Shown in pieces: positions 33,141-42,327 of a stretch of DNA of 64,000 bases (within the stretch, counting starts at the first letter, position 1; every line of letters begins with the position of its first letter). The notes under the pieces were generated by a model. It worked only from the letters and a program-made list of their open reading frames with translations, was not told the origin of the DNA and did not search any database. The translations under genes and the position numbers were made by a program. The stretch covers positions 1 through 64,000 of the forward strand of contig NZ_JABBCH010000016.1 of NCBI RefSeq assembly GCF_012952295.1. Reading direction: 5' to 3'. This DNA comes from Crystallibacter degradans (GTDB lineage Bacteria > Actinomycetota > Actinomycetes > Actinomycetales > Micrococcaceae).

Positions 33141-35750
33141 TTAGGGAGGACCGGATGCTTCCTCGCCCAGCGATAGGCGCAGTTGCGCCAGCAGCTCCGA
33201 GCGTGTGGCGGCCCCCAGCCGGCGGCGGATCCTGGCGATGTGGTGCTCGGCAGTGCGAGGCGAGATGAAGATCGCGGCGCCGATTTCGCGGTACGTCTTG
33301 CCTTCCAGCACCAGCCGGGCGACCTCACGCTCTCGGGGACTCAGGACCGCACCCTCCGAGCCGGCGTCGGCCGGCTGTCCTGCCGAAGGCCTAACGGTGG
33401 TACGGACCGCCGGCAGCGTTGGAACGGGCTCGGTTTCCGCGCTGACGGAGACCACGGATCCGGGATGAAGGTCCCGGGCGCAGGCGAGCAGCCTGGCCAT
33501 GTCCTTGCGCTCGTCGGCGCGCGGGGCGGCATGGCCGGCCAACCGGGAGCCGTCCCAGGTCATCCCGACCGCGGCCAGCCCGCGTGCCGCAGCTTCAACC
33601 GCGTCGACGTCGATATGGCCGGCAAGGACTGCTACCCAGGACCGGCCGGCGGCCGCCAGGACGGAGGCCAGATGGTTATTCCCGGAGGCACGGACCAGCG
33701 CCGATGCATGGGGCGCAAGGTCCGACGGCCGCTCCGCCAGGATGGCGGCCTGGACCGCGTGCCAGCGCAGCGGAATCGACCACAGCGGAGGATCACCGAG
33801 ACGCTCCAGCAACGCCCAGGCCTCGGCGAGCTGCGGCTCCAGCCGGGCCGAATCACGCAGCCGCGCGGCCGCGACGGCCAGTTCACCGAACGGCAGCAGG
33901 CTGTAGAGGTCCACCGAGACGTGCAGGATGCGCTCGCGGGCGCGCTGCCAGGCGTGGACGAGGGCAGCGGTGTCATCGGTCCGGCGAGCCAGGCCTACTT
34001 CCAGCGCGTCGAACAGCAGCTCGTCCCGGGGCGCGAGCCCGCCCTCGCAGGCGCCGGCTTCGGTGATGGCCGCACGGGCCCGGTCCGGGCGGTCCAGCTG
34101 CATGGCCGTCCAGGCGCGCAGCAGCAACAACCTGGGACGCGCCGCCGGGCCGGCCTGCTCTCCGGCCAAGGCATCGTCCAGAACGGAGTCGGCCACGGCC
34201 GGTTCGCCGCTGTGCAGGGCCACCAGCGCAGCCAGCGCCGCCGGGACTTCCGGGAGCGGAATGCTGCTGCCGGACGCCGTCATCATGTCCGATGCCCGGA
34301 TCAGGGCGGGCAGGGCATGGGTTGGTTGCGCCGCAATGGACGCGCTGATCCCCTCCCCCATAAGTCCGACGGCGACAGCGGCGAGCGTGGGCGAGCCGCT
34401 TGGCCCCGGGGCCTTGAGCATGGTTTCGGCGCCTTCGCGGTCGCCAATGCCGATCATTGCGACGGCGGCTAGCGAAGCCGAGGGGCCGGTCCTGTCCGCT
34501 CCCAGCCACCGGTAGACTTCCGCACTGCGTACCAGCATGCCGCGCTGTGCCCAGGTGGCCGCGGCTACGTCCACCCCGCGGAGGAGGTCGGGGGCACCTT
34601 CGCTAGAGAGCAGGTTGTCCAAAATCCGGCCGGCGCCGTCAAGGTCGCCCACGGCGGAGGCGGCCTGGGCCCGGCGGGCCGCGGTAGTGAGTTCGTCGGA
34701 GCCGGCGGCGCCCGCTTCATCATAGAGGGCTGAGGCGAGCGCGGGCCGTTCGGCCAGCACGTTGTCGCCTTCGCGCTCCAAGGCCCGGGCGATCCGCGGG
34801 TCCCTTAATCCGCCGCGCGCGAGTCCGCGGGCGACGTCGCCGAGTGAACGTCCCTCCGCGGTGAAGGCATCCACCAGCGCCCGCTGCGCCTCGCGGACCC
34901 GGTACGGCGGTGTCGCGGCCAGCACGGCCTGGCGCACCAGCGGGACCAGCCTTCCGTCCGCGCGCAGCAGCCCCGCGGCCCGCGCCCTGGTGACCAGGTG
35001 GTCGAGGCTTTCCGCGGCCTGGTCCAAGGCTGGCGGCATTTGCCCGGCGAGGTCGAAACCGACGCTCAGGGCGAGCAGCAGGTCGGACAGTCCGCCGTCG
35101 ATCTTTTCGAGTTCGTAGCCAAGCTGGTCCATCAGACCACGCGAACGGTGCGGTTCAGCCAGGACACTGCTGCCATGCCGGCCGATCGCTTCCACCACCA
35201 GGTGCACCAGCCAGGGCATGCCGGCGGTAGCCTCCGCCAACTTGTCCACGAGCGACGCCGTGGGGGCAGCTTCCAGCACTTCCGCAGCCCGCGCGTGGAT
35301 CTCCTCGCGGGACAGCGGCCCGAGGATCACCGGGGCGTGATGCTGCTCCAAGACGTCGGAGAGACGTCTCAATGCGCCCGGCTGCGGCCAGGGCCGGTAC
35401 GCAACCACGAGGTTTACGTCCCGCTCCTCGACCACCGAAGCGAGCTGGGCCAAGGCCCTATCGCTGAGTCCATGAGCGTCATCGATCAGCACCGCACCGC
35501 GTGCATTGACCGTGCAGAGATCGAGATCCGTGGCGCTGAGGTCCACGCAATTGCGCAGAACATGGAGGCCCATGGCGCTGTACTGTGCTTCAAGATCGTC
35601 CAGCAAAACGGTCTTCCCTGTTCCGCCGGCACCAACGATACCGGCCAGCAACCGCGATTCCGGAGCGGCCGCTACCTCGGCCAGGAAAGAGGCAGCAACG
35701 GTGGGGCGGAGCGGGCGCGATCCGATCCCCGCGAAACTTGTCTCCACCAT
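33141..35750 (-). CDS. Large LuxR-family regulator with AAA/STAND ATPase domain
   Basis: An 869-residue MalT/LAL-type regulator. The N-terminal ATPase has Walker A GIVGAGGTGKTVLLDDL (about 37-53) and Walker B AVLIDDAHGLSD. A long alpha-helical, Ala-rich TPR-like sensor region occupies about 200-790. The C-terminal LuxR HTH is LSPREREVARLVLEGKTYRE with IGAAIFISPRTAEHHIARIR. Such proteins are ATP-dependent switches that oligomerise and activate transcription on ligand binding. The ATG is one base after the Hsp70 stop, so the two are coupled. By position it is the probable regulator of the cassette, as IniR is reported to be for iniBAC in mycobacteria. Confidence 0.88.
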   Translation of the reverse strand: MVETSFAGIGSRPLRPTVAASFLAEVAAAPESRLLAGIVGAGGTGKTVLLDDLEAQYSAMGLHVLRNCVDLSATDLDLCTVNARGAVLIDDAHGLSDRALAQLASVVEERDVNLVVAYRPWPQPGALRRLSDVLEQHHAPVILGPLSREEIHARAAEVLEAAPTASLVDKLAEATAGMPWLVHLVVEAIGRHGSSVLAEPHRSRGLMDQLGYELEKIDGGLSDLLLALSVGFDLAGQMPPALDQAAESLDHLVTRARAAGLLRADGRLVPLVRQAVLAATPPYRVREAQRALVDAFTAEGRSLGDVARGLARGGLRDPRIARALEREGDNVLAERPALASALYDEAGAAGSDELTTAARRAQAASAVGDLDGAGRILDNLLSSEGAPDLLRGVDVAAATWAQRGMLVRSAEVYRWLGADRTGPSASLAAVAMIGIGDREGAETMLKAPGPSGSPTLAAVAVGLMGEGISASIAAQPTHALPALIRASDMMTASGSSIPLPEVPAALAALVALHSGEPAVADSVLDDALAGEQAGPAARPRLLLLRAWTAMQLDRPDRARAAITEAGACEGGLAPRDELLFDALEVGLARRTDDTAALVHAWQRARERILHVSVDLYSLLPFGELAVAAARLRDSARLEPQLAEAWALLERLGDPPLWSIPLRWHAVQAAILAERPSDLAPHASALVRASGNNHLASVLAAAGRSWVAVLAGHIDVDAVEAAARGLAAVGMTWDGSRLAGHAAPRADERKDMARLLACARDLHPGSVVSVSAETEPVPTLPAVRTTVRPSAGQPADAGSEGAVLSPREREVARLVLEGKTYREIGAAIFISPRTAEHHIARIRRRLGAATRSELLAQLRLSLGEEASGPP

Positions 35751-35751
35751 G

Positions 35752-37758
35752 TCACCCTTCCGGTGCAGGAGCCGGTGCGGTCGCGGGCACTTCCGGAGCG
35801 GGCGCGGACGGCACCGGGTCAGCAGCCGGTTCCGTGGCCGCGGGCGCTGGCGGCGCGGGTTCAGGCGGCGCAGGTTCAGGCGGTGCGGGGGCGGGCGGGT
35901 CGGAGGCGGGAGCCGTCTGTTCCGGGGCAGGTGGCTCGGGCGCCGGCGTCTGCGGGATGTCGGGAGCAGGCGTCACCGGCGGCTCCGCTGTGGTCGGCGG
36001 CTGTGTGGCCGGGGGTTGGGCGGGCGTCGTCGGTGCGGGACCGGTTGCCGGCGGCTCCGGCTGTGGCGCCGGGGCGGTCGACTCTTGTGCGGGCTGGCTC
36101 GTTCCCTTTGTTGTCGGCTTCGGCGTGCTCGACGAAGAGTCCGGGCGGCGTGCGTTTGTGCCTGCGGTAGAGCCCTTCGGCGGTGTGGCCTTGCCGCCGT
36201 CGTTATTTCCTGCCCCCGCAGTCCCGTCCGCGGGCGCTGTCCCGGCGGCCGGACTGCCGTCTGCATCCACCGCCTGCCAATTATCAGTAATCGGGGTCTC
36301 GCCGCTGCCGTCCAAGGCCTGTATTCCTGCCGGTCCACCCGCGCCTGATCCCTGCGGTCCGGCAGCGCCGCCGGGCGGCGGAGCCGTCCCCGCTGCGCCT
36401 TCCTCTTCCGAAGCCTGTGCCCCCGCTGCCCCCGCCGCCAACGGATTCATCTCCGCCGGGCTCTGTGCCGCTGTGGCGGTCAGGATGGTGAGCGTGGCGA
36501 CGACGGCTGCTACCGCCGTCATCCGGGCACCCGTCCGGGGGTGCGCCGGTTTAGCGGAAGCCACGGGCGCGCTCGTCCCGATGTCAGTCCCGAAACGGTG
36601 ACCGTGACTGTGAAGGTCCGCCTCCTCAGACGCGGCCGGACTGGCCGGAGCAGCCTGCGCTCCGGCAGTTACCGGAGCCAGCATGGCCGCGGCGGAGAAC
36701 GCCGCGCCCAGCGAGATGGAGGCCTTGGGATCGGCGTCGATAGCGATCGGCCGGTTGAACTCCGCCGAGAGCAACTGGGCCACGAGCGGGATGCGCGAAG
36801 AGCCGCCGATCAGGAGGATGGCGCTTAGGTCCCCGGCATCGGTGTCTGCCGCCTGCAGCGCACGCTTGAGCGCCTCGATGGTCTGCTGGACGCCGTCGCC
36901 GATCATGCCTTCGAACTCCGAGCGCACCAAACGAATCTGGCTTTGGCCGCCCGGAAGAAGTACGGGAATGGAGGCCTCCGAATCCGTGGACAGGGCTTCC
37001 TTCGCCTCCGTGCATTCCCGGCGGAGCCGCACAAGCGCCATCAGCACTCCCGGGTCACTGGTATCGAGGCCGGTCAGAGCGTCTGCCGCGCAGGCAGCAA
37101 CGTGGCGGAAGACGGCGTCGTCGAAATCGGCGCCGCCGAGGCGTTCAATTCCCTCGGGACGCCCGAGCGTGCGGAAAGTCTCCGCACTGCTTTTCTGCAG
37201 TACGGCCGCGTCGAAGGTCCCGCCGCCGAGGTCGTAGACCGCGATGGTGCTGCCCTCATCAACCCGTTCCTGCGAGGCATAGTGCACCGCTGCAGCCTCC
37301 GGCTCGCTGACCAGCGTTACCTCGGCAAGCCCGACGCCGGCCAGGGCTTGCCGGACCAGGTCTTTTTTATAGCCTCCCCAGCTGGCCGGATGCGCGATGG
37401 CGATGGCGGCAGGCGGCTCCCCCTCGCGCTCCTGGGCACGGTCGACCACCCAACGTGCCATGGTGGCGACAATATCCTCGGGCGCCACAGACAGGTCGCC
37501 GACGACGATGGGGACGGCATCGCCCACACGACGTTTGAATTCACGTACCAACCGGTCCGGGTGCGTTGTTCCGCGGCGTTCGGCCGCCTCGCCCACCAAG
37601 ACCTGCCCGTCTTCGCCGAGGAAGATCACCGATGGCACCGCGCCGCCGCGTACACCCAGGTTCAGGACCTGCGGCGCCGGATGTCCTGCACTGTCCAAAC
37701 GCGCAACGGCCGCAGCGGAAAAGCTCGTGCCAATATCAATACCAAGTACAAAGGCCAT
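35752..37758 (-). CDS. Hsp70-family protein with single membrane segment and Pro/Ala-rich tail
   Basis: A 668-residue DnaK-like protein. The ATPase domain (about 1-345) has phosphate-1 VLGIDIGTSFSAAAVARL, phosphate-2 AVYDLGGGTFDAAVLQ and adenosine motif ILLIGGSSRIPLVAQLL. There is no recognisable substrate-binding beta-sandwich. A membrane segment (MTAVAAVVATLTILTATAAQ, about 410-430) is followed by roughly 230 residues rich in Pro, Ala, Gly and Glu that would lie outside the membrane. It is therefore an anchored actin-fold ATPase rather than a classical chaperone. ATG 37758 has GGGGGAG upstream. It is first in the cassette and coupled to the LuxR gene. Confidence 0.87.
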   Translation of the reverse strand: MAFVLGIDIGTSFSAAAVARLDSAGHPAPQVLNLGVRGGAVPSVIFLGEDGQVLVGEAAERRGTTHPDRLVREFKRRVGDAVPIVVGDLSVAPEDIVATMARWVVDRAQEREGEPPAAIAIAHPASWGGYKKDLVRQALAGVGLAEVTLVSEPEAAAVHYASQERVDEGSTIAVYDLGGGTFDAAVLQKSSAETFRTLGRPEGIERLGGADFDDAVFRHVAACAADALTGLDTSDPGVLMALVRLRRECTEAKEALSTDSEASIPVLLPGGQSQIRLVRSEFEGMIGDGVQQTIEALKRALQAADTDAGDLSAILLIGGSSRIPLVAQLLSAEFNRPIAIDADPKASISLGAAFSAAAMLAPVTAGAQAAPASPAASEEADLHSHGHRFGTDIGTSAPVASAKPAHPRTGARMTAVAAVVATLTILTATAAQSPAEMNPLAAGAAGAQASEEEGAAGTAPPPGGAAGPQGSGAGGPAGIQALDGSGETPITDNWQAVDADGSPAAGTAPADGTAGAGNNDGGKATPPKGSTAGTNARRPDSSSSTPKPTTKGTSQPAQESTAPAPQPEPPATGPAPTTPAQPPATQPPTTAEPPVTPAPDIPQTPAPEPPAPEQTAPASDPPAPAPPEPAPPEPAPPAPAATEPAADPVPSAPAPEVPATAPAPAPEG

Positions 37759-38257
37759 GGACTCCCCCAACAATGCGCGATCGACCTCGGTCGTCCCCAC
37801 CCGTGAACGGGCTTTCAGTCAGAGCAGTGCGATGCTCCCCAATAAGCCAGGCAAAGATCCATGCCATGGATGCGGCATGTCAGCGGACCTCATTACCTCC
37901 GCTGCGGTGACGCTCAAAGGTGCTTCAGTGATGATCGCCGGTTCCCAGCCGGCCCACTCGTTGTCTTTGCCTGACCCCAACTCCTTCAGGTTAGGAGCCC
38001 TTCTGTTGGAATAGCAAGGGGTTTGGACCCCGTAATCCCGCGGGAAAACACCTTTGTCCGTGGTTAATGGATTAGGTAGGCCTATACGTCTTGAATGGTG
38101 CAATCCCTGGGGCTGACGGGCGGGCTATCGATCTCATCCTTCGGACTGATGCCGCCCGCCGTGCGGGAAATCTAGACTCTCAAACGGGGGTTGGAAAAAT
38201 CGTGGCCGACCGGAAACTGGCTGGCACTGCACCCCGGATGGACCGAGGGAACGGGGG
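37759..38257. other. Long gene-free control region upstream of the Hsp70 cassette
   Basis: About 500 bases without a supported gene. Short frames on both strands lack homology or ribosome sites. The region includes the shared 12-nt motif at 38017-38028 within GGGGTTTGGACCCC (38018-38031), itself a dyad. It is A+T-richer around 38040-38100 and probably carries the divergent promoters of the cassette and the small membrane protein gene. Confidence 0.5.
38017..38031 (-). promoter_or_regulatory. Candidate LuxR-regulator site upstream of the Hsp70 gene
   Basis: AGGGGTTTGGAC (38017-38028) repeats the site in front of the iniB-like gene exactly. With the following bases it forms the dyad GGGG-TTTGGA-CCCC. 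It lies about 260 nt upstream of the Hsp70 start. Confidence 0.55.
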
Positions 38258-38482
38258 ATGCGCGTGGAGTATGTCCAGTTGATGTGGCTTGATTGTGCCG
38301 GCCCTTTTGCCCTCTGCCTCAACGCAGGAGCGCTGGTCAGCGTCCTCCGCAGCACCTTCTCTGCGGCAGCCAAAACCGCCTGGGCCTGTGTGGTCCTCCT
38401 CGTCCCGGTCCTTGGCGCCTCCTTCTGGTTGGCAGCACATCGCACTCTCCGTAAGAACCAGCGGGGAGATGTCCATTCGTGA
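38258..38482 (+). CDS. Small membrane protein, PLDc_N-like, 74 residues
   Basis: Has a hydrophobic N-terminal segment (MWLDCAGPFALCLNAGALVS) and a second one in KTAWACVVLLVPVLGASFWL, with a basic end (AAHRTLRKNQRG). The second segment has the W-x4-LLVPxLGxxxWL pattern of phospholipase D nuclease N-terminal (PLDc_N) small membrane proteins. It begins ATG 38258 after a G-rich stretch. Function unknown; the family is often linked to envelope proteins. Confidence 0.55.
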   Translation: MRVEYVQLMWLDCAGPFALCLNAGALVSVLRSTFSAAAKTAWACVVLLVPVLGASFWLAAHRTLRKNQRGDVHS

Positions 38483-38544
38483 TGGAATAACCAAAGGCAG
38501 CCCGACAAACCGGTTATAGGGGCTGACCAGAATCGAGGCGTCCA

Positions 38545-39641
38545 TTGGCAACCGCACGCCGCAGCACTTCTGTGCGGGTGGGAATCCTGGTTTTCGACGG
38601 CGTGAAACTGCTCGACGTCGCCGGCCCGGCGGAGGCATTCGCCGAGGCAAACCTGCTCGGTGCTTCCTATGAACTTGTCCTCCTGTCACCGGATGGGAAC
38701 GACGTTGTTTCTTCTGTGGGCATGCGGCTGTGTCGGTTGATGGCACGGCGGTCGAGGCGGCGGGCTTTCACACCGTCCTGGTGGCCGGCGGAGATGCCCT
38801 GCCCAGGAAACAGGTTTCCGCCGGGCTGGTCGCCGCCGCCGAACACCTGGCCCGGAACACCCAACGTATGTCCTCCATCTGCACGGGTGCCTTCGTTCTT
38901 GCCGCGGCGGGGTTGCTCGAGGGCCGCCGTGCCACTACACACTGGAAACACACCCAGGAGCTGGCGCTGCGTCACCCGACAACGCACGTGGAGCCTGACG
39001 CCATCTTTATCAGTGATGGCCACATCCACACCTCGGCCGGCGTCACCGCGGGAATCGACCTTGCCCTGGCGCTAATCGAAGACGACCACGGCCCGGATCT
39101 GGCCCGGGCGGTAGCCCGTTCCCTGGTGGTGTACATGCAGCGTTCGGGCGGCCAGTCGCAATTCTCTGCCCCGCTACAGGGGGATCCGCCCAAGTCCTCG
39201 CCGCTGCGCCCGGTGCTCGACGCCGTTCAGGCTGATCCAGCGGCGGAGCACTCCGTTCCGGCACTTGCCCGCAACGCCAACCTGAGCGTGCGGCACCTGA
39301 CACGGCTCTTCCGCGAGGAGCTGCAGACCACCCCCTCGAAATATGTGGAGCTCGTCCGCTTCGACACCGCCAAGGCCCTGCTGGACGCGGGCTACAGCGT
39401 CACGGAAGCGGCCGAACGCTCCGGATTCGGCAATTCCGAAGCGCTGCGGCGGACCTTCATCGCGAGGATCGGCGTGCCGCCGTCGAAATACCACAGCTTT
39501 TTCGGTCGACGGCGAAAAACGGCTGAAAGTCACCGAACGCCATGGCCGAATCTGAGGGAATGTCGTCCTTCGCGACGGGGCCTGTCCCAGCCCCGCCGGA
39601 CAGTATGGAAAGTGGGTACATTCCCGTGCCCCAGTATTTAA
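38545..39641 (+). pseudogene. GlxA-type AraC regulator (DJ-1/PfpI domain plus HTH), frameshifted
   Basis: The N-terminal part (TTG 38545) reads VGILVFDGVKLLDVAGPAEA then FAEANLLG and LSPDGNDVVSSVGMRL. The matching continuation SVDGTAVEAAGFHTVLVAGG, then SSICTGAFVLAAAGLLEGRR and AraC HTH motifs (SVPALARNANLSVRHLTRLF; VTEAAERSGFGNSEALRRTF), is in another frame. Removing TG from GCTGTGTCGG at about 38728-38733 would restore M-R-L-S-V-D-G. So it is a natural pseudogene or a sequence error in a TG slip site. It lies just before an HD-domain gene it may have controlled. Confidence 0.8.
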
Positions 39642-39651
39642 GGAGACATTC

Positions 39652-40290
39652 ATGGCGGAAGTCATTGCCGGCATTACGGTTCCGGACACCGAACTCGTGC
39701 GGAACGCAACCGAACTGGTCCGCGGTACCACCGACGACTTATTGTTCGACCATTCCCGGCGGGTGTTCCTCTTCGGCGCGCTCCAGGGCCGGCGCCTCGG
39801 CCTCGATGTCGACCACGAACTGCTCTATGTAGGCGCCCTCTTCCACGACCTGGGCCTGACGGATAAGTACGGCACGGACAAGCTGCGCTTCGAGGTCGAC
39901 GGCGCCAACGCCGCCAAGACATTCCTGCTGGACCACGGACGCTCGGAGGCTGACGCGACCAAGGTGTGGACCGCCGTCGCACTCCACACCACCCCTGGCG
40001 TGCCCGAATTCATGGATCCGGAAATCGCGCTGGTGACCGCCGGCGTGGAGACCGATGTCCTGGGTATCGGATACCAGGACCTTGAGCGGACCGACATCGA
40101 CGCCGTCACCGCCGCGCACCCGCGGCCGGACTTCAAGCGTCAGATCCTGGCAGCCTTCACGGAGGGCAACAGGCACCGCCCGGAGACCACTTTCGGCAAC
40201 GTCAACGCCGATGTGCTCGAGCACTTCAGCCCTGGTTTCCGCCGCACGGACTTCGTGGAGATCATCCAGAACTCTGCCTGGCCCGAGTAA
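39652..40290 (+). CDS. HD-domain hydrolase, cyanamide-hydratase-like
   Basis: A 212-residue HD-superfamily protein. The metal ligands are in FDHSRRVFLFG, VGALFHDLGLTDKYG and ALHTTPG. The layout (FEVDGANAAKTFLLDHG, MDPEIALVTAGVETDVLG) matches HD proteins related to fungal cyanamide hydratase. The bacterial substrate is unknown. AAGGAGA lies 6 nt before the ATG. GlxA/AraC regulators are frequent neighbours of this family, so the broken gene upstream was probably its regulator. Confidence 0.85.
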   Translation: MAEVIAGITVPDTELVRNATELVRGTTDDLLFDHSRRVFLFGALQGRRLGLDVDHELLYVGALFHDLGLTDKYGTDKLRFEVDGANAAKTFLLDHGRSEADATKVWTAVALHTTPGVPEFMDPEIALVTAGVETDVLGIGYQDLERTDIDAVTAAHPRPDFKRQILAAFTEGNRHRPETTFGNVNADVLEHFSPGFRRTDFVEIIQNSAWPE

Positions 40291-40395
40291 GTCCCGCCTT
40301 CCGCGGTCCGGTTCGCCTCAGTGTTAGCGAGGACCTGTTGCCGTTAGGATCGGAACAGGAGCCCGTAAAGGGGCAGCAACGGGGAGGGGCATACA

Positions 40396-41469
40396 GTGGC
40401 ATCGTCACCAGCTGCTGCCGGCCTCCCCGGCCCAAAATCCCCGGGGCTCGCCCTCGCCCGGGTCAGCCTTGAAGCAGGCGGCGTTGCCCTTGTCCCCCAC
40501 AGGCCCCGCGCTCCGCGGCCCGACGAGGTGGAGCTCAAGGTGACGCTGTGCGGACTCTCCGGCGCCGACGTCGTTGTTTATCATGCCGATCCGGCCTTCG
40601 ACTGGGTCCGTCCGGGCACGGTGCTCGGGCACGAAGCCGTGGGAGTGGTATCTGCCGTCGGCCTGCTGGTGCCGGAATGGCCGGCCCCGGGGACGCGCGT
40701 TGTTCCCGTATCCACGCTCAGCTGCGGCGGCTGCGAAGAATGCCTGGCCGACCGGCCGCAGCAGTGCATTCGGCCCAGCACCCTAGGACTCAACCGTGAC
40801 GGAACGGCAGCGCGGACCGCCCTGGTTCCGTGGCAGAACCTGCTGGCGGTGCCGGAGGGTCTCCCGGATACGACGGCGGTGCTCGCCGAGCCCACGTCCG
40901 TCGCCTGGCGCGCCGCCGCCACCGTGGGACAGATCCGTCCCGGCGACCGCGTGGCGGTTTCGACCACGCGGGCCGTTGGGCTGCTTGCTGCCCTGATTGC
41001 CCGGAACCTGGGCGCCGACGTCGTAATGGTGGGACGGCCCGGCCCCCACCATCAGCAACGCCAGGAACTTGCCGCGAGCCTCGGCCTGCGCAACACCACC
41101 GCGCCCGAGCCGGAGAGCGTTGATGTCTGGATCGAGGCGTCCGGTTCGGGCAAGCAGCTGGCTTCCGCCGTGGAGGTGCTCCGACCGGGCGGCAAGCTTG
41201 TACTGGTAGCCATGTACGCCACGGGTGCGCGGCAAACGGTGAACACGGTGGTCGGCAAGGAGCTGACCGTGCTGACCAGTTATGCTTCCACCCGCTCGGA
41301 CTTTGACGACGCGCTGGCGTTCCTGACCACCATGCCGGACCTCGGCGAGCGCCTGATTACCGTCTACCCAATAGGGCAGGCCGTGGAGGCGCTGCGGCTG
41401 ACGGCCGAAGGCGCCCCGGCCGACGATGGCCGCCCGCTGGTCAAAGCGGTGCTCCGGCCGAACGGCTGA
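40396..41469 (+). CDS. Zinc-binding medium-chain dehydrogenase
   Basis: A 357-residue MDR-family dehydrogenase. The catalytic zinc site is CGLSGADVV and GHEAVGVV, and the structural zinc cluster region is LSCGGCEECLADRPQQC. The cofactor domain is GDRVAVSTTRAVGLLAALIA, with a less canonical glycine motif than usual. It probably oxidises a sugar alcohol or secondary alcohol with NAD(P)+. The start is GTG 40396 with GGGGAGGGG upstream. It precedes the asparagine operon by about 100 nt and may be separate. Confidence 0.82.
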   Translation: MASSPAAAGLPGPKSPGLALARVSLEAGGVALVPHRPRAPRPDEVELKVTLCGLSGADVVVYHADPAFDWVRPGTVLGHEAVGVVSAVGLLVPEWPAPGTRVVPVSTLSCGGCEECLADRPQQCIRPSTLGLNRDGTAARTALVPWQNLLAVPEGLPDTTAVLAEPTSVAWRAAATVGQIRPGDRVAVSTTRAVGLLAALIARNLGADVVMVGRPGPHHQQRQELAASLGLRNTTAPEPESVDVWIEASGSGKQLASAVEVLRPGGKLVLVAMYATGARQTVNTVVGKELTVLTSYASTRSDFDDALAFLTTMPDLGERLITVYPIGQAVEALRLTAEGAPADDGRPLVKAVLRPNG

Positions 41470-41532
41470 CTCCGCTGGCTCACCGGCTGACCGGACGAAT
41501 CCGCTGGTCAGGCAGCTGACCCTTGGGTCAAA

Positions 41533-41562
41533 TTGACACATGCGTGTGACCCGTGACATATT
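41533..41562 (+). promoter_or_regulatory. Consensus promoter of the asparagine-use operon
   Basis: Perfect -35 TTGACA (41533-41538), an 18-nt spacer and -10 CATATT (41557-41562). The GTG at 41570 follows by 7 nt, so the regulator gene is probably leaderless and an ATG at 41540, inside the promoter, is not the start. Confidence 0.75.
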
Positions 41563-41569
41563 TCTCTGC

Positions 41570-42268
41570 GTGAACCTGTCAGACAGCTGGACAGCAGGAC
41601 AGCCCATTGTCCGCGTCGGTGCCGCCGAGGCCGTACTGCGCTCCCTCCGCGCCGCCATCGAAGAAGGCAAGCTCCCGGTCGGCACTAAGCTCAGCTCGGA
41701 GGCCGCGCTCGCCCAGCAGTACGCCGTGAGCCGCTCCGTGATCCGCGAGGCGCTGCGGTCCTGCGCGTCCCTGGGGCTGACGGTGACGCGGACCGGCAAG
41801 GGCACCTTCGTCATTTCGGACCGCGTGGCCTCGGACCTCACCCTCGGCCAGTACTCCGCCCGGGAACTGACCGAGGCCCGCCCGCACATCGAAGTTCCGG
41901 CCGCCGGGCTGGCCGCCGAACGCCGGAGCGACGAGGAGCTCGCGTTCCTGCGGGACGTCGTCCAGGCAATGTGCACCGAGGACGATCCGGAAGCCTGGGT
42001 CAGCCTCGACGCCAGCTTCCATTCCGCTATCGCCCGGGCCAGCGGCAACCGCGTGTTCGAGTCGGTGGTGGCGGACATCCGCGACGCGCTGGCGCATCAG
42101 TCCGAGACGCTGAACATGGTGGCAGGCCGCCAGCAGAAATCCGATGTGGAACACCGCCGCATCGTCGACGCCATTGAGGCCGGTTCCGCCGCTGAAGCCA
42201 GCGCCGCCATGCGCGACCATCTGGCCGCGGTGGGCGTGGCCCTGGACCGCCTGCTGAACGCCAGCTGA
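41570..42268 (+). CDS. FadR/GntR-type (FCD) regulator of the asparagine-use operon
   Basis: A 232-residue GntR-family regulator. The winged HTH is AVLRSLRAAIEEGKLPVGTK then LSSEAALAQQYAVSRSVIRE, with LGLTVTRTGKGTFV as the wing. The FCD ligand domain has the metal-site residues in SLDASFHSAIARASGN, EHRRIVDAIEAG and MRDHLAAVG. By position it controls the asparaginase, aspartase and permease genes, perhaps sensing aspartate or fumarate; the ligand is inference. Confidence 0.85.
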   Translation: MNLSDSWTAGQPIVRVGAAEAVLRSLRAAIEEGKLPVGTKLSSEAALAQQYAVSRSVIREALRSCASLGLTVTRTGKGTFVISDRVASDLTLGQYSARELTEARPHIEVPAAGLAAERRSDEELAFLRDVVQAMCTEDDPEAWVSLDASFHSAIARASGNRVFESVVADIRDALAHQSETLNMVAGRQQKSDVEHRRIVDAIEAGSAAEASAAMRDHLAAVGVALDRLLNAS

Positions 42269-42327
42269 TTCATCCAGGCGCCTTCCGCCTCGCTCCTTTT
42301 TGACCGCATTCCCAACAGAAAGCCGCC

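Noticed and set aside
33183-36601. Several long plus-strand frames opposite the luxR and Hsp70 genes
   Set aside because: They show no domain similarity, while the minus strand has clear LuxR and Hsp70 motifs end to end.
41540-41569. ATG at 41540 as start of the FCD regulator
   Set aside because: It lies in the spacer of a consensus -35/-10 promoter whose predicted start site is the GTG at 41570.
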